Below are positions 1 through 8,389 of a stretch of 64,000 bases of DNA, in pieces. Every line of letters begins with the position of its first letter. Within the stretch, counting starts at the first letter, position 1. Below the pieces are notes generated by a model. The model searched no databases and had not been told where the DNA came from. It worked only from the letters and a program-made list of their open reading frames with translations. A program made the position numbers and the translations under genes. This DNA comes from Streptomyces sp. SAI-127. Lineage in GTDB: Bacteria > Actinomycetota > Actinomycetes > Streptomycetales > Streptomycetaceae. Location of the stretch: contig NZ_JARXYJ010000001.1 in assembly GCF_029894425.1 (NCBI RefSeq), forward strand, positions 3,472,001-3,536,000, written 5' to 3'.

Positions 1-25
1 GGGGGCCCGCGAGCGCTTTCCCGGT

Positions 26-349
26 ATGGCTGAAGGACACACGATCACCATCGAGCAAGCCGACCAGCACGTGCGCGTGGTGCACGGCGACCAGGTCCTC
101 GCGGAGAGCGAACGCCCCCTCGTGCTGCGAGAGACGGGCTCTCCCGTGCGGTACTACCTCCCCGCCGAGGACGTACGACTCGACCTGCTGACCCCCTCCG
201 ACACCCACACCTACTGTCCCTTCAAGGGCACCGCGTCCTACTGGTCCCTGCCGGACGCGCCCGACCTGGTGTGGTCCTATCCCGAGCCGAAGCCCGCCGT
301 CGCGGAGATCAAGGACCACCTCTGTTTCTACGAGGTCGACGTGTCCTGA
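26..349 (+). CDS. DUF427 domain-containing protein
   Basis: A 107-residue cytosolic protein that fits the DUF427 family over its whole length. The recognisable parts are the central DVRLDLLTPSDTHTYCPFKG segment and the following YWSLPD motif near residue 73. The family has no established biochemical role; some homologues are fused to nucleotidyltransferase-like or other enzymes. No ribosome site can be judged because only 25 bases precede the start. It stands alone, 37 bases before an alpha/beta hydrolase in the same direction. Family assignment is firm; function is unknown. Confidence 0.85.
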   Translation: MAEGHTITIEQADQHVRVVHGDQVLAESERPLVLRETGSPVRYYLPAEDVRLDLLTPSDTHTYCPFKGTASYWSLPDAPDLVWSYPEPKPAVAEIKDHLCFYEVDVS

Positions 350-386
350 CCGATGATGTGCGTGCTGTGCGGCAGTCTCCACAGGC

Positions 387-1169
387 ATGGACAAGAAGAT
401 CCTCTCGCGCGACGGCACGCCGATCGCGTACGAACGCACCGGACACGGCCCGGCGGTCATCCTCGTCAGCGGCGCGATGTCCACCGGCGGCACGGTCGCG
501 CCCCTGGCCGTGCCGCTGTCCGAGCGGTTCGACGTCCTCGTGTACGACCGCCGGGGCCGCGGCGCGAGCGGCGACACGGCCCCCTACGCGGTGGCCCGTG
601 AGGTCGAGGACCTCGCCGCGCTCATCGAGGCGGCGGGCGGCGAGGCGTGCCTGTGCGGCATCTCGTCCGGCGGTGCGCTGGTCCTGGAGGCCGCGGCGAG
701 CGGACTGCCGGTGCGCCGGGCCGCCGTGTACGAGACGCCGTACGCCGACTTCATGGACGGCGGCGCGGAGCGGAACGCCGAGTACACCGAGCAGCTGACG
801 GCAGCGCTCGCCGAGGGGCGGCGCGGGGACGCGGTGGAGCTCTTCCTGCGGCTCACCGGCATGGGCGAGGGGATGATCCAGGGCGCCCGCCAGTCGCCCA
901 TGTGGCCCGGCATGGAGACGGTCGCCCCGACGCTGGCCTACGACAACTCGGTCATGGCCGGCGGTCTGGTCCCCCGGGACCGGCTGGCCTCGATCACGGT
1001 CCCGTTGCTGGCGGTCGCGGGCGGCGCGAGCCCCGAGTGGATGCGCGAGGGCACCAGGGCGGTCGCGGAGGCGGCGCCGAACGGCTCGTACCGCGTCCTG
1101 GAGGGCCAGACCCACATGGTGGACCCGACGGCCCTCGGACCGGTCCTGGCGGAGTTCTTCGCGGGCTGA
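387..1169 (+). CDS. alpha/beta-fold hydrolase
   Basis: A 260-residue soluble alpha/beta hydrolase. The nucleophile elbow reads GISSG with Ser93 as the predicted nucleophile, an oxyanion-type stretch lies near residues 27-34, and the catalytic His is probably His243 in EGQTHMVD. There is no signal peptide or membrane segment. The YDRRGRGAS motif around residue 53 resembles small esterases and haloperoxidase-like hydrolases, but the substrate cannot be read from sequence. It runs in the same direction as the DUF427 gene just upstream and is convergent with mnmA; a strong hairpin lies between the two. Confidence 0.88.
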   Translation: MDKKILSRDGTPIAYERTGHGPAVILVSGAMSTGGTVAPLAVPLSERFDVLVYDRRGRGASGDTAPYAVAREVEDLAALIEAAGGEACLCGISSGGALVLEAAASGLPVRRAAVYETPYADFMDGGAERNAEYTEQLTAALAEGRRGDAVELFLRLTGMGEGMIQGARQSPMWPGMETVAPTLAYDNSVMAGGLVPRDRLASITVPLLAVAGGASPEWMREGTRAVAEAAPNGSYRVLEGQTHMVDPTALGPVLAEFFAG

Positions 1170-1228
1170 CCATCAGCCACCCGTGGCGGCGCTCAGACGC
1201 GCCGGATCCGGACCGATCCCGTACACGT

Positions 1229-1249
1229 CCCGGCACCTGCGGTGCCGGG
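1229..1249. terminator. hairpin between convergent genes
   Basis: A perfect 9-bp inverted repeat (cccggcacc / ggtgccggg) with a 3-base loop sits between the convergent hydrolase and mnmA genes. Neither side has a strong T run, which is common for Streptomyces terminators. It probably ends transcription from both sides. Confidence 0.5.
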
Positions 1250-1274
1250 GCCGTGCCCGTATGCCGCCGGGGTC

Positions 1275-2399
1275 TCAGGCCACTCCCGCCGTCACCCGCA
1301 CCGTGGACGCGATCGTCGCCGAACCCACCACGCGTGTGTCGTCGTACAGGACGATGGCCTGGCCGGGGGCCACCCCGCGGACGGGCTCCACGAACGACAC
1401 CCGCAGCTCGCCGTCCACCAACTCCGCGGTCACCTCGGTCTCGCCGCCGTGGGCGCGGAGCTGGGCCGTGTAGGTGTTGGGGCCCGTCGGGGCGGCGCCG
1501 CACCAACGGGGCTTGATCGCGGTCAGGGCGTTCACGTCCAGCGCGGCGGCCGGCCCGACCGTCACCGTGTTGTTCACCGGTGAGATGTCGAGGACATAGC
1601 GCGGCTTGCCGTCGGCGGCCGGGGTGCCGATCCTGAGGCCCTTGCGCTGGCCGATGGTGAAGCCGTACGCACCCTCGTGGGAGCCGATCTTCGCGCCCGA
1701 CTCGTCGACGATGTCGCCCTCCGCCCTGCCGAGGCGCGAGGCGAGGAAGCCCTGGGTGTCGCCGTCGGCGATGAAGCAGATGTCGTGCGAGTCGGGCTTC
1801 TTGGCGACCGCGAGACCCCGGCGCTCGGCCTCGGCGCGGATCTCGTCCTTGGTGGTGACCGTGTCGCCGAGCGGGAACAGGGCGTGCGCCAGCTGCTTCT
1901 CGTCCAGGACACCGAGGACGTACGACTGGTCCTTCGCCATGTCGGAGGCGCGGTGCAGCTCCCGGGAGCCGTCCGCGAGCGTGACGACCTTCGCGTAGTG
2001 GCCCGTGCACACCGCGTCGAAGCCGAGCGCGAGCGCCTTGTCGAGCAGGGCGGCGAACTTGATCTTCTCGTTGCAGCGCAGGCAGGGGTTGGGGGTGCGG
2101 CCGGCCTCGTACTCGGCGACGAAGTCCTCGACGACGTCCTCGCGGAAGCGGTCGGCGAGGTCCCAGACGTAGAACGGGATGCCGATGACGTCGGCGGCGC
2201 GGCGGGCGTCGCGCGAGTCCTCGATGGTGCAGCAGCCACGCGCGCCCGTGCGGAACGATTGAGGGTTCGCGGAGAGCGCCAGATGGACGCCGGTCACATC
2301 ATGGCCGGCTTCGGCGGCGCGGGCGGCGGCGACGGCGGAGTCGACTCCCCCGGACATGGCGGCGAGTACACGAAGAGGGCGCGGCGTGGTGTCAGTCAT
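1275..2399 (-). CDS. mnmA: tRNA-specific 2-thiouridylase MnmA
   Basis: MnmA inserts sulfur at position 2 of the wobble uridine of tRNAs for Lys, Glu and Gln, using ATP and a persulfide relay. The 374-residue product has the PP-loop SGGVDS at residues 16-21, the catalytic Cys of NPCLRCN near residue 100 and the second Cys of HDICFI near residue 205. Length is usual for the family. The sulfur donor is probably the cysteine desulfurase encoded about 3.5 kb away on the same strand; the two are often closer neighbours in actinomycetes, so the intervening genes may be a later insertion (inference). ATG start at 2399, divergent from the amidase. Confidence 0.96.
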   Translation of the reverse strand: MTDTTPRPLRVLAAMSGGVDSAVAAARAAEAGHDVTGVHLALSANPQSFRTGARGCCTIEDSRDARRAADVIGIPFYVWDLADRFREDVVEDFVAEYEAGRTPNPCLRCNEKIKFAALLDKALALGFDAVCTGHYAKVVTLADGSRELHRASDMAKDQSYVLGVLDEKQLAHALFPLGDTVTTKDEIRAEAERRGLAVAKKPDSHDICFIADGDTQGFLASRLGRAEGDIVDESGAKIGSHEGAYGFTIGQRKGLRIGTPAADGKPRYVLDISPVNNTVTVGPAAALDVNALTAIKPRWCGAAPTGPNTYTAQLRAHGGETEVTAELVDGELRVSFVEPVRGVAPGQAIVLYDDTRVVGSATIASTVRVTAGVA

Positions 2400-2459
2400 A
2401 ACCCCTCAAGGGTACGGGGGCGCGGGAACCGAAGCCCACGAGTATCCGTTGACGATCAC

Positions 2460-3125
2460 ATGGGGGAGAAACAGGCATCCGCGGACGGCGACCGTCGCAT
2501 CGGGCGCAGGGCACTGCTCATCGGCGGGACGGCGGCGGCCGTGGGCTCGGCGGTGCTGGCCCGCGACGAGTTGGCGCGGTTGTGGTGGCGGGCGCCGGGT
2601 GTGGAGAAACCGCGCGTCCAGGGCGCGGTCGACTTCCGCGGCGCGCAGTGGGTGGCGGCCTCCGACGCGAACTGGCGGCGGGCGGACCGGCCCGACGACT
2701 ACGGCATAGACATGGTGGTCATCCATGTCACCCAGGGCAGCTTCGCCAGCGCGGTGGAGGTGTTCCAGGACCCGGGGCACGGCGCGGCCGCGCACTACAT
2801 CGTCCGCAAGGACGGGCACATCACGCAGATGATCCGCGAGCTGGACGTGGCGTACCACGCGGGCAACCGCGCCTACAACGAACGCAGTGTGGGCATCGAG
2901 CACGAGGGATTCGTCGACCGGCCCGAGGACTTCACGGACGAGATGTACGCGGCTTCGGCGCGGCTCACGGCCGGGATATGCGCGCGGTACGCCATACCCG
3001 TCGACCGCGAGCACATCATCGGCCATGTGGAGGTGCCGGGCACGGATCACACCGACCCGGGCGAGCACTGGGACTGGGACCGGTACATGCGGCTGGTGCG
3101 GAAGGTACCGAGTGCCTCCGCCTAG
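2460..3125 (+). CDS. TAT-exported N-acetylmuramoyl-L-alanine amidase (Amidase_2)
   Basis: A 221-residue peptidoglycan amidase that should cut the bond between MurNAc and the stem peptide outside the membrane. Residues 10-35 contain RRIGRRALLIGG followed by an Ala-rich stretch, a likely twin-arginine signal. The Amidase_2 fold spans about residues 70-215, with zinc-ligand candidates in VVIHVT, in VAYHAGN and in the final IIGHVEVPG / TDPG region. The reading frame stays open for hundreds of bases upstream, but the ATG at 2460 is chosen because it places the TAT signal at the N-terminus and leaves a 60-bp divergent promoter region to mnmA. Confidence 0.88.
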   Translation: MGEKQASADGDRRIGRRALLIGGTAAAVGSAVLARDELARLWWRAPGVEKPRVQGAVDFRGAQWVAASDANWRRADRPDDYGIDMVVIHVTQGSFASAVEVFQDPGHGAAAHYIVRKDGHITQMIRELDVAYHAGNRAYNERSVGIEHEGFVDRPEDFTDEMYAASARLTAGICARYAIPVDREHIIGHVEVPGTDHTDPGEHWDWDRYMRLVRKVPSASA

Positions 3126-3221
3126 TGCAGCGCGGATTCTTCGCGTGCTCGGTGAGATCGAGAATTCAGATTGAGATCGAGGCGTGGAAGCGTCTCGCGG
3201 AATTGCCCGACAATTCCCTGC

Positions 3222-4133
3222 TCAACCGCGCTTTGAAACGGCATCGCTTCCAAGCTGCCACATTTCATGGTTTCCACATTCTGCCGTGATCTCGGCCGTC
3301 TCCTGAGCCGCGGTGAAGAAGTCATCGACCAGTGGCGAGGTGCGCGATGCCGCCGCCGCGAGGCACACCTGGTCGGGTGCCAGCTCCGGGATGGGCACAT
3401 AGACGACGTCCGGGTGTGAGGAGAACACGGACGCCGAACGGGCCAGGAACGAGATGCCCCGGCCGGCCGCGACATGCTCGAGCGTCTCGTCCACCCCGCG
3501 CACCAGGTAGCCGGCGTTGGGGTGCGGGCGCCTGGTGGGCTGCGTGCTCGGGTCGGCATGCCAGACCAGCGGTTCGCCGGCCAGGTCGGCCTCGGTGACC
3601 TCCTCCTTGCCGGCCAGCCGGTGACCGACGGGCAGCACCGCCACCCGCGGCTCGGTGTACAGCGGGGTGACGCGCAGGCCGGCCTCGTCGATGGGCAGCC
3701 GCACATAGCCGACGTCGATGCGGCCGTCGAGCAGCATCGGGGCCTGCTCGTCCGCTTCGATCCGCTGCACGTCCACGACCACGTCCGGGTGCCGGGCCTC
3801 GAACGCCCGCGCCGCCGGGATGACCGGGATGCCGGCCCGGAAACCGACCATCAGCCGCCGGCTGCCACGGGCTGCCACGGACACGCGGCGGCGGACCGCG
3901 TGCGCGGAGGCGAGCAGCGGACCGGCGTCGGCCAGCAGTTGCCGGCCCGCGTCGGTCAGCGCCACGCCGTGGCGATCCCTGGTGAACAGCGAGGCGCCGA
4001 GGTCCTGCTCGAGCGCGCGGATCTGCCGGCTGAGCACCGGCTGCGCGATATGCAGTTCATCGGCGGCGCGGCCGAAGTGCAACTGGTCGGCCACGGCGGC
4101 GAAGTAACGCAATTTGCGCAGGTCCAGATCCAT
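3222..4133 (-). CDS. LysR family transcriptional regulator
   Basis: A 303-residue LysR regulator. The N-terminal helix-turn-helix (residues 1-60) contains HFGRAADELHIAQPVLSR. The effector-binding domain begins near residue 90 and runs to about 290; the last residues are poor in recognisable structure. It is divergent from the broken SDR gene and the following NADP oxidoreductase across 166 bp, the standard layout for a LysR regulator and its target. The effector is unknown. Base composition falls slightly near the C-terminus and in the flanking spacers compared with neighbours. Confidence 0.92.
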   Translation of the reverse strand: MDLDLRKLRYFAAVADQLHFGRAADELHIAQPVLSRQIRALEQDLGASLFTRDRHGVALTDAGRQLLADAGPLLASAHAVRRRVSVAARGSRRLMVGFRAGIPVIPAARAFEARHPDVVVDVQRIEADEQAPMLLDGRIDVGYVRLPIDEAGLRVTPLYTEPRVAVLPVGHRLAGKEEVTEADLAGEPLVWHADPSTQPTRRPHPNAGYLVRGVDETLEHVAAGRGISFLARSASVFSSHPDVVYVPIPELAPDQVCLAAAASRTSPLVDDFFTAAQETAEITAECGNHEMWQLGSDAVSKRG

Positions 4134-4305
4134 GGCGCCTCCCAGCCTGGTGATGCCTTCAGGGTATCACCACGGCTAAAAGAGGTCTTGGACACCACAC
4201 TCAGGCCAATGGCAATCTGAATAGGCACCTGTTGGGGCCGAAGCGAATTCTGCACAAGAATTCGAGCACCCGATTTCAGATATCCATCAATTCAACGGAG
4301 TGATC

Positions 4306-4944
4306 GTGGGAAAGCTCGATGGCAAGGTAGCGGTGATCACCGGCGGATCCACCGGCATGGCACTGGCCGGCGCCAGACTGTTCGTCGAGGAAGGAGCGCA
4401 CGTCTTCATCCAGGCCCGGCGGCAGGAAGCACTGGACGACGCCGTCAAGGTGATCGGCCGCAACGTCACCGCCGTCCAGGGTGACGCGGCCGAACTTGAC
4501 GACCTGGACCGCTTGTACGACACCGTCAAGCGGGAAAAGGGCTCGATCGACGTGCTGTGGGCCAGCGCCGGGATGGGCGAGTCCGCCGTCCTGGGCGAGA
4601 TCACCGAGGAAGCACGGTGAACAGGGTGCCGCGTGCGTTGAGCCCGGCTGGAGCCTCTACGCGGGAAGCAAAGCCGTCCAGCAGGCCTGGGCCCGCGTCT
4701 GGCTCAACGAACTGCGCGATCGCAAGATCCGGGTCAACGTCCTGACCCCGGCCAGGTCGCCACCGCCAAGCAGGAAGAACTGTTCGACGAGGCGACCAGG
4801 GCCGCATTCGAGTCCCTCATCCCCCGCGGACAGATGGGCCGCCCCGAAGAAATCGCCACCGTCGCCCTGTTTCTCGCCTCCGACGACTCCAGCTACGTCA
4901 ACGGCCTGGAACTGGTCGCCGACGGCGGCACCACCGCCATCTGA
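4306..4944 (+). pseudogene. SDR family oxidoreductase, rearranged and frameshifted
   Basis: This was a classical short-chain dehydrogenase of about 245 residues. The N-terminal part is readable to 4620 (GGSTGMALA cofactor loop, then VLWASAGMGES); the cofactor motif itself has an Ala where the family has Gly. It then hits a stop. The sequence from about 4615 to 4647 is inverted: read on the other strand it gives GLNARGTLFTV, the expected next segment of an SDR. Roughly 90 further bases with the catalytic Ser are missing. Reading resumes in another frame at PGWSLYAGSKAV (catalytic Tyr and Lys) and shifts again near 4751, where one G is missing, to QVATAKQEELFDEA and the C-terminus. The start GTG at 4306 has GGAG five bases upstream. 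Confidence 0.85.
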
Positions 4945-4998
4945 ACCACACACCAGGAATTCCGTGGGCACACCCCACAACAGAGGAGAGCACACCTC

Positions 4999-5622
4999 AT
5001 GAGCAGCATCACCCTCATCGGTACGGGGAACATGGCCCGTGCCATCGGCACGCTCGCGGTGGCGGGCGGCAACACCGTCGAGGTCATGGGACGCGATCAG
5101 TCCAAGGCCGATGACCTGGCCAAGGCTCTGGGCGGCGGCGCGACGACGGGCACGTGGGGCGCCGTCCCGGCCGGGGACATCGTCATCACGGCCCTGTTGT
5201 ACGACGGTGTCGTTCCGGTCGTCGCCGAGTACGGAGACGCCCTCGCCGGCAAGGTCATCGTCGACATCAGCAACCCCTTCAACGCCACGTTCGACGGATT
5301 GGCCCACAGCGAGGAGACCTCGATCGCGCAGGAGGTGGCCAAGGTGGCCCCGGCCGGCGCCGACGTGGTGAAGGCGTTCAACACCATCTTCCGTAATGTC
5401 CTGGAGAAGGGCCGGCCCAACGTCTTCATCGCCGGCGACAGTGCGCAGGCCAAGGCGGGCGTGGCGGCGTTCATCGAGAGCCTCGGGCTGCGCCCGCTGG
5501 ACGTCGGCGGCCTGAAGATGGCGCACTGGCTGGAAGGAATGGGCTTGGTCACGGTGGGTCTCGCCCGCAACGGGGTCGGCCACTGGGACTTCGCCCTCGG
5601 CGTCGACGAATTCACCGGCTGA
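4999..5622 (+). CDS. NAD(P)-binding F420-reductase-like oxidoreductase
   Basis: A 207-residue cytosolic protein of the NADP oxidoreductase, coenzyme F420-dependent family. The Rossmann motif is LIGTGNMARAIG at residues 6-17, and a second recognisable part is VIVDISNPFNATFDG near residue 90. Many relatives are annotated as F420:NADPH oxidoreductase, but F420 use cannot be shown from sequence. GAGGAGAG lies just upstream of the ATG. It follows the broken SDR gene by 54 bases and probably belonged to the same LysR-controlled unit; it appears intact while its partner is not. Confidence 0.82.
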   Translation: MSSITLIGTGNMARAIGTLAVAGGNTVEVMGRDQSKADDLAKALGGGATTGTWGAVPAGDIVITALLYDGVVPVVAEYGDALAGKVIVDISNPFNATFDGLAHSEETSIAQEVAKVAPAGADVVKAFNTIFRNVLEKGRPNVFIAGDSAQAKAGVAAFIESLGLRPLDVGGLKMAHWLEGMGLVTVGLARNGVGHWDFALGVDEFTG

Positions 5623-5745
5623 GCCCCTGGGGCCGGGCACTCGGCGAACAGCGCCGTGCGCCCTGACAATGGTTGACGGACAGGGGCCCTTCGAGAACGC
5701 TCGTCGCGTAGCCGTAGGCATCCTCCTGGATCCGTGGCGGCTCGG

Positions 5746-5826
5746 TCACGAGAAGCGCTCGAGCGCGCCGACGACGAGGTGGGTCAGGGCCGCGAGCAGG
5801 GCGAAGACCTGGGATACGAGGTTCAC
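5746..5826 (-). pseudogene. possible remnant of a DUF1304 membrane protein
   Basis: A GTG start at 5826 opens a 26-residue reading that begins VNLVSQVFALLAALTHL and ends at a stop after GALERFS. This resembles the first membrane helix of DUF1304 proteins, which are about 115 residues long; the remaining three helices are not found in any frame downstream. It may be a broken gene or chance hydrophobic coding. It sits just behind the cysteine desulfurase, towards the SDR locus, where other decay is visible. Tentative. Confidence 0.3.
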
Positions 5827-5852
5827 GCCCGGAGTGTCCCGCTGCGGCGGCG

Positions 5853-7022
5853 TTACGTCAGCCCCGCCGCGCGGGCGCGTTCCACGACCGGGCCGATGGC
5901 CTTCGCGACCGCCTCGACGTCCGCCTCGGTGGAGGTGTGGCCGAGGGAGAAGCGGAGGGTGCCGCGGGCCAGGTCGGGCTCGGTGCCGGTGGCCAGCAGG
6001 ACGTGGCTGGGCTGGGCGACGCCCGCGGTGCAGGCGGAGCCGGTGGAGCACTCGATGCCCTGGGCGTCCAGGAGCAGCAGCAGGGAGTCGCCCTCGCAGC
6101 CGGGGAAGGTGAAGTGGGCGTTGGCCGGGAGACGGCCCCCGGGCGCCGGGTCGCCGCCGAGGATCGCGTCCGGGACCGCCGTACGGACCGCCTCGACCAG
6201 GGCGTCGCGCAGGGCGCCGATCTCGAGCTCGAACCACTCGCGCTGCTCGGCGGCGAGACGGCCGGCCACCGCGAAGGAGGCGACGGCGGGGACGTCGAGG
6301 GTGCCGGAGCGGACGTGGCGCTCCTGGCCGCCGCCGTGCAGGACGGGGACGGGGGTCCACTCGCGGCCGAGGACCAGGGCGCCGATGCCGTACGGGCCGC
6401 CGATCTTGTGACCGGAGACCGTCATCGCGGCGAGGCCGGAGGAGGCGAAGTCGACGGGGACCTGGCCGAAGGCCTGGACGGCGTCGGCGTGCAGCGGGAC
6501 ACCGAACTCCGCGGTGACGTCGGCGAGTTCGCGGACCGGCAGGACCGTGCCGATCTCGTTGTTGGCCCACATGACCGTGGCCAGGGCGACGTCGTCGGGG
6601 TCGCGGGCGATCGCCGCGCGCAGGGCGTCGGGGTGGACCCGGCCGTACTTGTCGACGGGGAGGTACTCGACGGTGGCGCCCTCGTGTTCGCCGAGCCAGT
6701 GGACGGCGTCGAGGACGGCGTGGTGTTCGACGGGGCTCGCGAGAACCCGCGTCCTTGCGGGGTCCGCGTCGCGCCGGGACCAGTACAGGCCCTTCACGGC
6801 GAGGTTGTCGGCCTCCGTGCCGCCGGATGTGAAGACGATCTCGCTGGGCCGGGCGCCGAGCGCCTCCGCGAGGGTCTCGCGGGATTCCTCGACCGTGCGG
6901 CGGGCCCTGCGGCCGGATGCGTGGAGGGAAGAGGCGTTGCCGGTGGCGCCGAGGTGCGCGGTGAGTGCCTCGACCGCCTCGGGGAGCATCGGGGTGGTCG
7001 CGGCGTGGTCGAGGTATGCCAT
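5853..7022 (-). CDS. cysteine desulfurase (NifS/IscS type)
   Basis: A PLP enzyme that takes sulfur from cysteine and passes it on as persulfide, here most likely for tRNA thiolation by MnmA. The 389-residue sequence starts [11 protein letters not shown], has the PLP-binding Lys206 in [20 protein letters not shown] near residue 61, and the persulfide Cys in STGSACTAG near residue 330. Length and motifs are normal for group I enzymes. It is transcribed toward mnmA but separated from it by about 3.5 kb of unrelated genes. ATG start at 7022. Confidence 0.94.
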   Translation of the reverse strand: MAYLDHAATTPMLPEAVEALTAHLGATGNASSLHASGRRARRTVEESRETLAEALGARPSEIVFTSGGTEADNLAVKGLYWSRRDADPARTRVLASPVEHHAVLDAVHWLGEHEGATVEYLPVDKYGRVHPDALRAAIARDPDDVALATVMWANNEIGTVLPVRELADVTAEFGVPLHADAVQAFGQVPVDFASSGLAAMTVSGHKIGGPYGIGALVLGREWTPVPVLHGGGQERHVRSGTLDVPAVASFAVAGRLAAEQREWFELEIGALRDALVEAVRTAVPDAILGGDPAPGGRLPANAHFTFPGCEGDSLLLLLDAQGIECSTGSACTAGVAQPSHVLLATGTEPDLARGTLRFSLGHTSTEADVEAVAKAIGPVVERARAAGLT

Positions 7023-7068
7023 GGTGACGCCGATTCTACGGGTCGCATGTGAGCACCCTCAGGCCAGG

Positions 7069-7088
7069 ACCGGCCGGTGCCGGCCGGT
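7069..7088 (-). terminator. hairpin after DUF4190 gene
   Basis: A 9-bp inverted repeat (accggccgg / ccggccggt) begins at the stop codon of the DUF4190 gene and precedes the cysteine desulfurase start. It probably limits read-through between the two genes. There is no T run. Confidence 0.45.
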
Positions 7089-7355
7089 TCAGAAGCTCCA
7101 GGACGGCGTGCTGTCCAGCTGCATGAAGGCCACCAGGACCAGCAGGTCGGCCACTCCGAGGCCGAGACCCAGGTAGGCACGGCCGCGGCGGGCGGTGCCG
7201 CGCCACAGGGCCACCGAGGCCAGGACGATGGCGATGGGGCCGAGGAAGACATTCAGGACGAGAAGGCCGAGGAGGCCGAGGACGAAGGACGCCACGGCCA
7301 TGCCGTCGGCATCGCGGGTGCCGGTGCGGGAGGTGGCCTGCGCGGTGAGCTGCAT
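7089..7355 (-). CDS. DUF4190 small membrane protein
   Basis: An 88-residue protein with two or three hydrophobic segments: about residues 20-50 (MAVASFVLGLLGLL followed by FLGPIAIVLASVAL) and 63-80 (LGLGLGVADLLVLVAFM). The pattern with a short basic loop WRGTARRGR between the segments matches DUF4190 proteins of actinomycetes, whose role is unknown. It follows the 54-residue membrane protein gene by 35 bases and may be co-transcribed with it. Confidence 0.8.
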   Translation of the reverse strand: MQLTAQATSRTGTRDADGMAVASFVLGLLGLLVLNVFLGPIAIVLASVALWRGTARRGRAYLGLGLGVADLLVLVAFMQLDSTPSWSF

Positions 7356-7390
7356 GGTGATCAGTGCTCCTGGGGACGGTGGGGCGGGGG

Positions 7391-7555
7391 TCAGTGGGCC
7401 GAGGTGCGGCGGCGGGAGTGGCGCTCGCGGAGCGCGAAGATGCCCAGCCAGGCGGCGATCACGACGGCGGCGACGGCGGTGAAGGTGAGCGGCGCGTGGG
7501 CGACGGTGCCCAGGACGACGCCGAGCAGCATGAGTGCGGCGACGAGGAACAGCAT
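7391..7555 (-). CDS. 54-residue hydrophobic protein
   Basis: A small open frame with ATG at 7555, preceded by GGAGGGGG at a suitable distance. It encodes 54 residues: a hydrophobic stretch (MLFLVAALMLLGVVLG), a second hydrophobic helix (FTAVAAVVIAAWLGIFAL) and a basic tail (RERHSRRRTSAH). It should be an integral membrane protein with two helices. No family is recognised. It is divergent from the TetR gene across 133 bp that hold a long palindrome, so it is the likely target of that regulator. Confidence 0.7.
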   Translation of the reverse strand: MLFLVAALMLLGVVLGTVAHAPLTFTAVAAVVIAAWLGIFALRERHSRRRTSAH

Positions 7556-7595
7556 GGGACGGATCCCCCTCCGAGTTGGCTGTCGTTACGTTTGG

Positions 7596-7623
7596 GTGAA
7601 CAGTTGTAGTTACAGTTGTTCAC
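7596..7623. promoter_or_regulatory. 28-bp palindromic operator, TetR/membrane-protein intergenic
   Basis: The sequence has dyad symmetry of the form GTGAACA-nn-TGTA-nn-TACA-nn-TGTTCAC with only the three spacer dinucleotides breaking symmetry. A further half-site GAACAGTTGTT lies at 7667-7677, just before the TetR start. Position and symmetry fit an operator through which the TetR protein represses itself and the divergent small membrane genes. Confidence 0.75.
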
Positions 7624-7688
7624 TGACTCCAGAGTCTAGCGCGTCACACGCCTTTCCAATTACGGAGAACAGTTGTTAACTGGATGAC

Positions 7689-8315
7689 ATGAGTCACACC
7701 CTCGGCATCCGGCAGGCACAGAAGCAGAAGACCCGACAGGCGCTCCTGGACGCGGCGTTGGCCCTGCTGGAGGAGCAGAGCCTGAGCAGCCTGGGCCTGC
7801 GCGAGGTCACGCGCGCCGTCGGCGTCGCTCCGACCGCCTTCTACCGGCACTTCCGCTCCATCGCGGATCTCGGCGCGGCTCTCGTCGAGGAGGCGCTGGG
7901 CAGCCTGCACCCGATGATCCGGACGACGGTGTCCGCGGCCGACGACCACGGTCAACGCATCAAGCGGGCGATCGAGTTGATCGCCGGCCATGTGGACGCG
8001 TACCCCGCTCATGTCCGTTTTATCGCCCGGGAGCGACATGGCGGTGTCCAGCCGGTCCGGGAGGCCATCCGGGACCAACTCGCCCGGTTCGGGCAGGAGG
8101 TGAAGGACGAACTGGCCAAGGACCCGGTGTCCGAGGGCTGGAGCGAGGACGACCTGCTGATGCTTGCCAACCTGTACGTCGACCAGATGCTGATCACGGC
8201 CTCACTGTTCCTGGAGGCCCTGGAGGCGTCACCGGAGGAGCGGGAGCGCGTCTGCCAGGTGGCGGAGCATCAGATGCGTCTGATCAGCATCGGCCGCGAA
8301 CACTGGCTGGACTAG
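7689..8315 (+). CDS. TetR family transcriptional regulator (FabR-like)
   Basis: A 208-residue TetR regulator. The DNA-binding domain spans residues 8-55, with the recognition part VTRAVGVAPTAFYRHFRSI. The ligand domain contains FIARERHGG and an Ala/Leu-rich C-terminal helix. The arrangement is close to FabR-type repressors of lipid metabolism, but the neighbours here are small membrane proteins and no desaturase or fatty acid gene is adjacent, so a lipid role is only a suggestion. The operator candidate lies in the divergent spacer. Confidence 0.9.
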   Translation: MSHTLGIRQAQKQKTRQALLDAALALLEEQSLSSLGLREVTRAVGVAPTAFYRHFRSIADLGAALVEEALGSLHPMIRTTVSAADDHGQRIKRAIELIAGHVDAYPAHVRFIARERHGGVQPVREAIRDQLARFGQEVKDELAKDPVSEGWSEDDLLMLANLYVDQMLITASLFLEALEASPEERERVCQVAEHQMRLISIGREHWLD

Positions 8316-8333
8316 GGCCGGTCCGGCAACGCA

Positions 8334-8373
8334 CAGGGGCGGCACCCCCCGTTCACCGGGAGCACCGCCCCTG
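8334..8373. terminator. hairpin between convergent TetR and lipoprotein genes
   Basis: Nine-base arms caggggcgg and ccgcccctg enclose a 22-base loop between the two convergent stop codons. It is a plausible bidirectional terminator without a T tract. Confidence 0.45.
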
Positions 8374-8389
8374 CCGTACGCCGTCAGGG

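Noticed and set aside
1677..2459. Upstream extension of the amidase frame
   Set aside because: It runs antisense through mnmA; the TAT signal places the true start at 2460.
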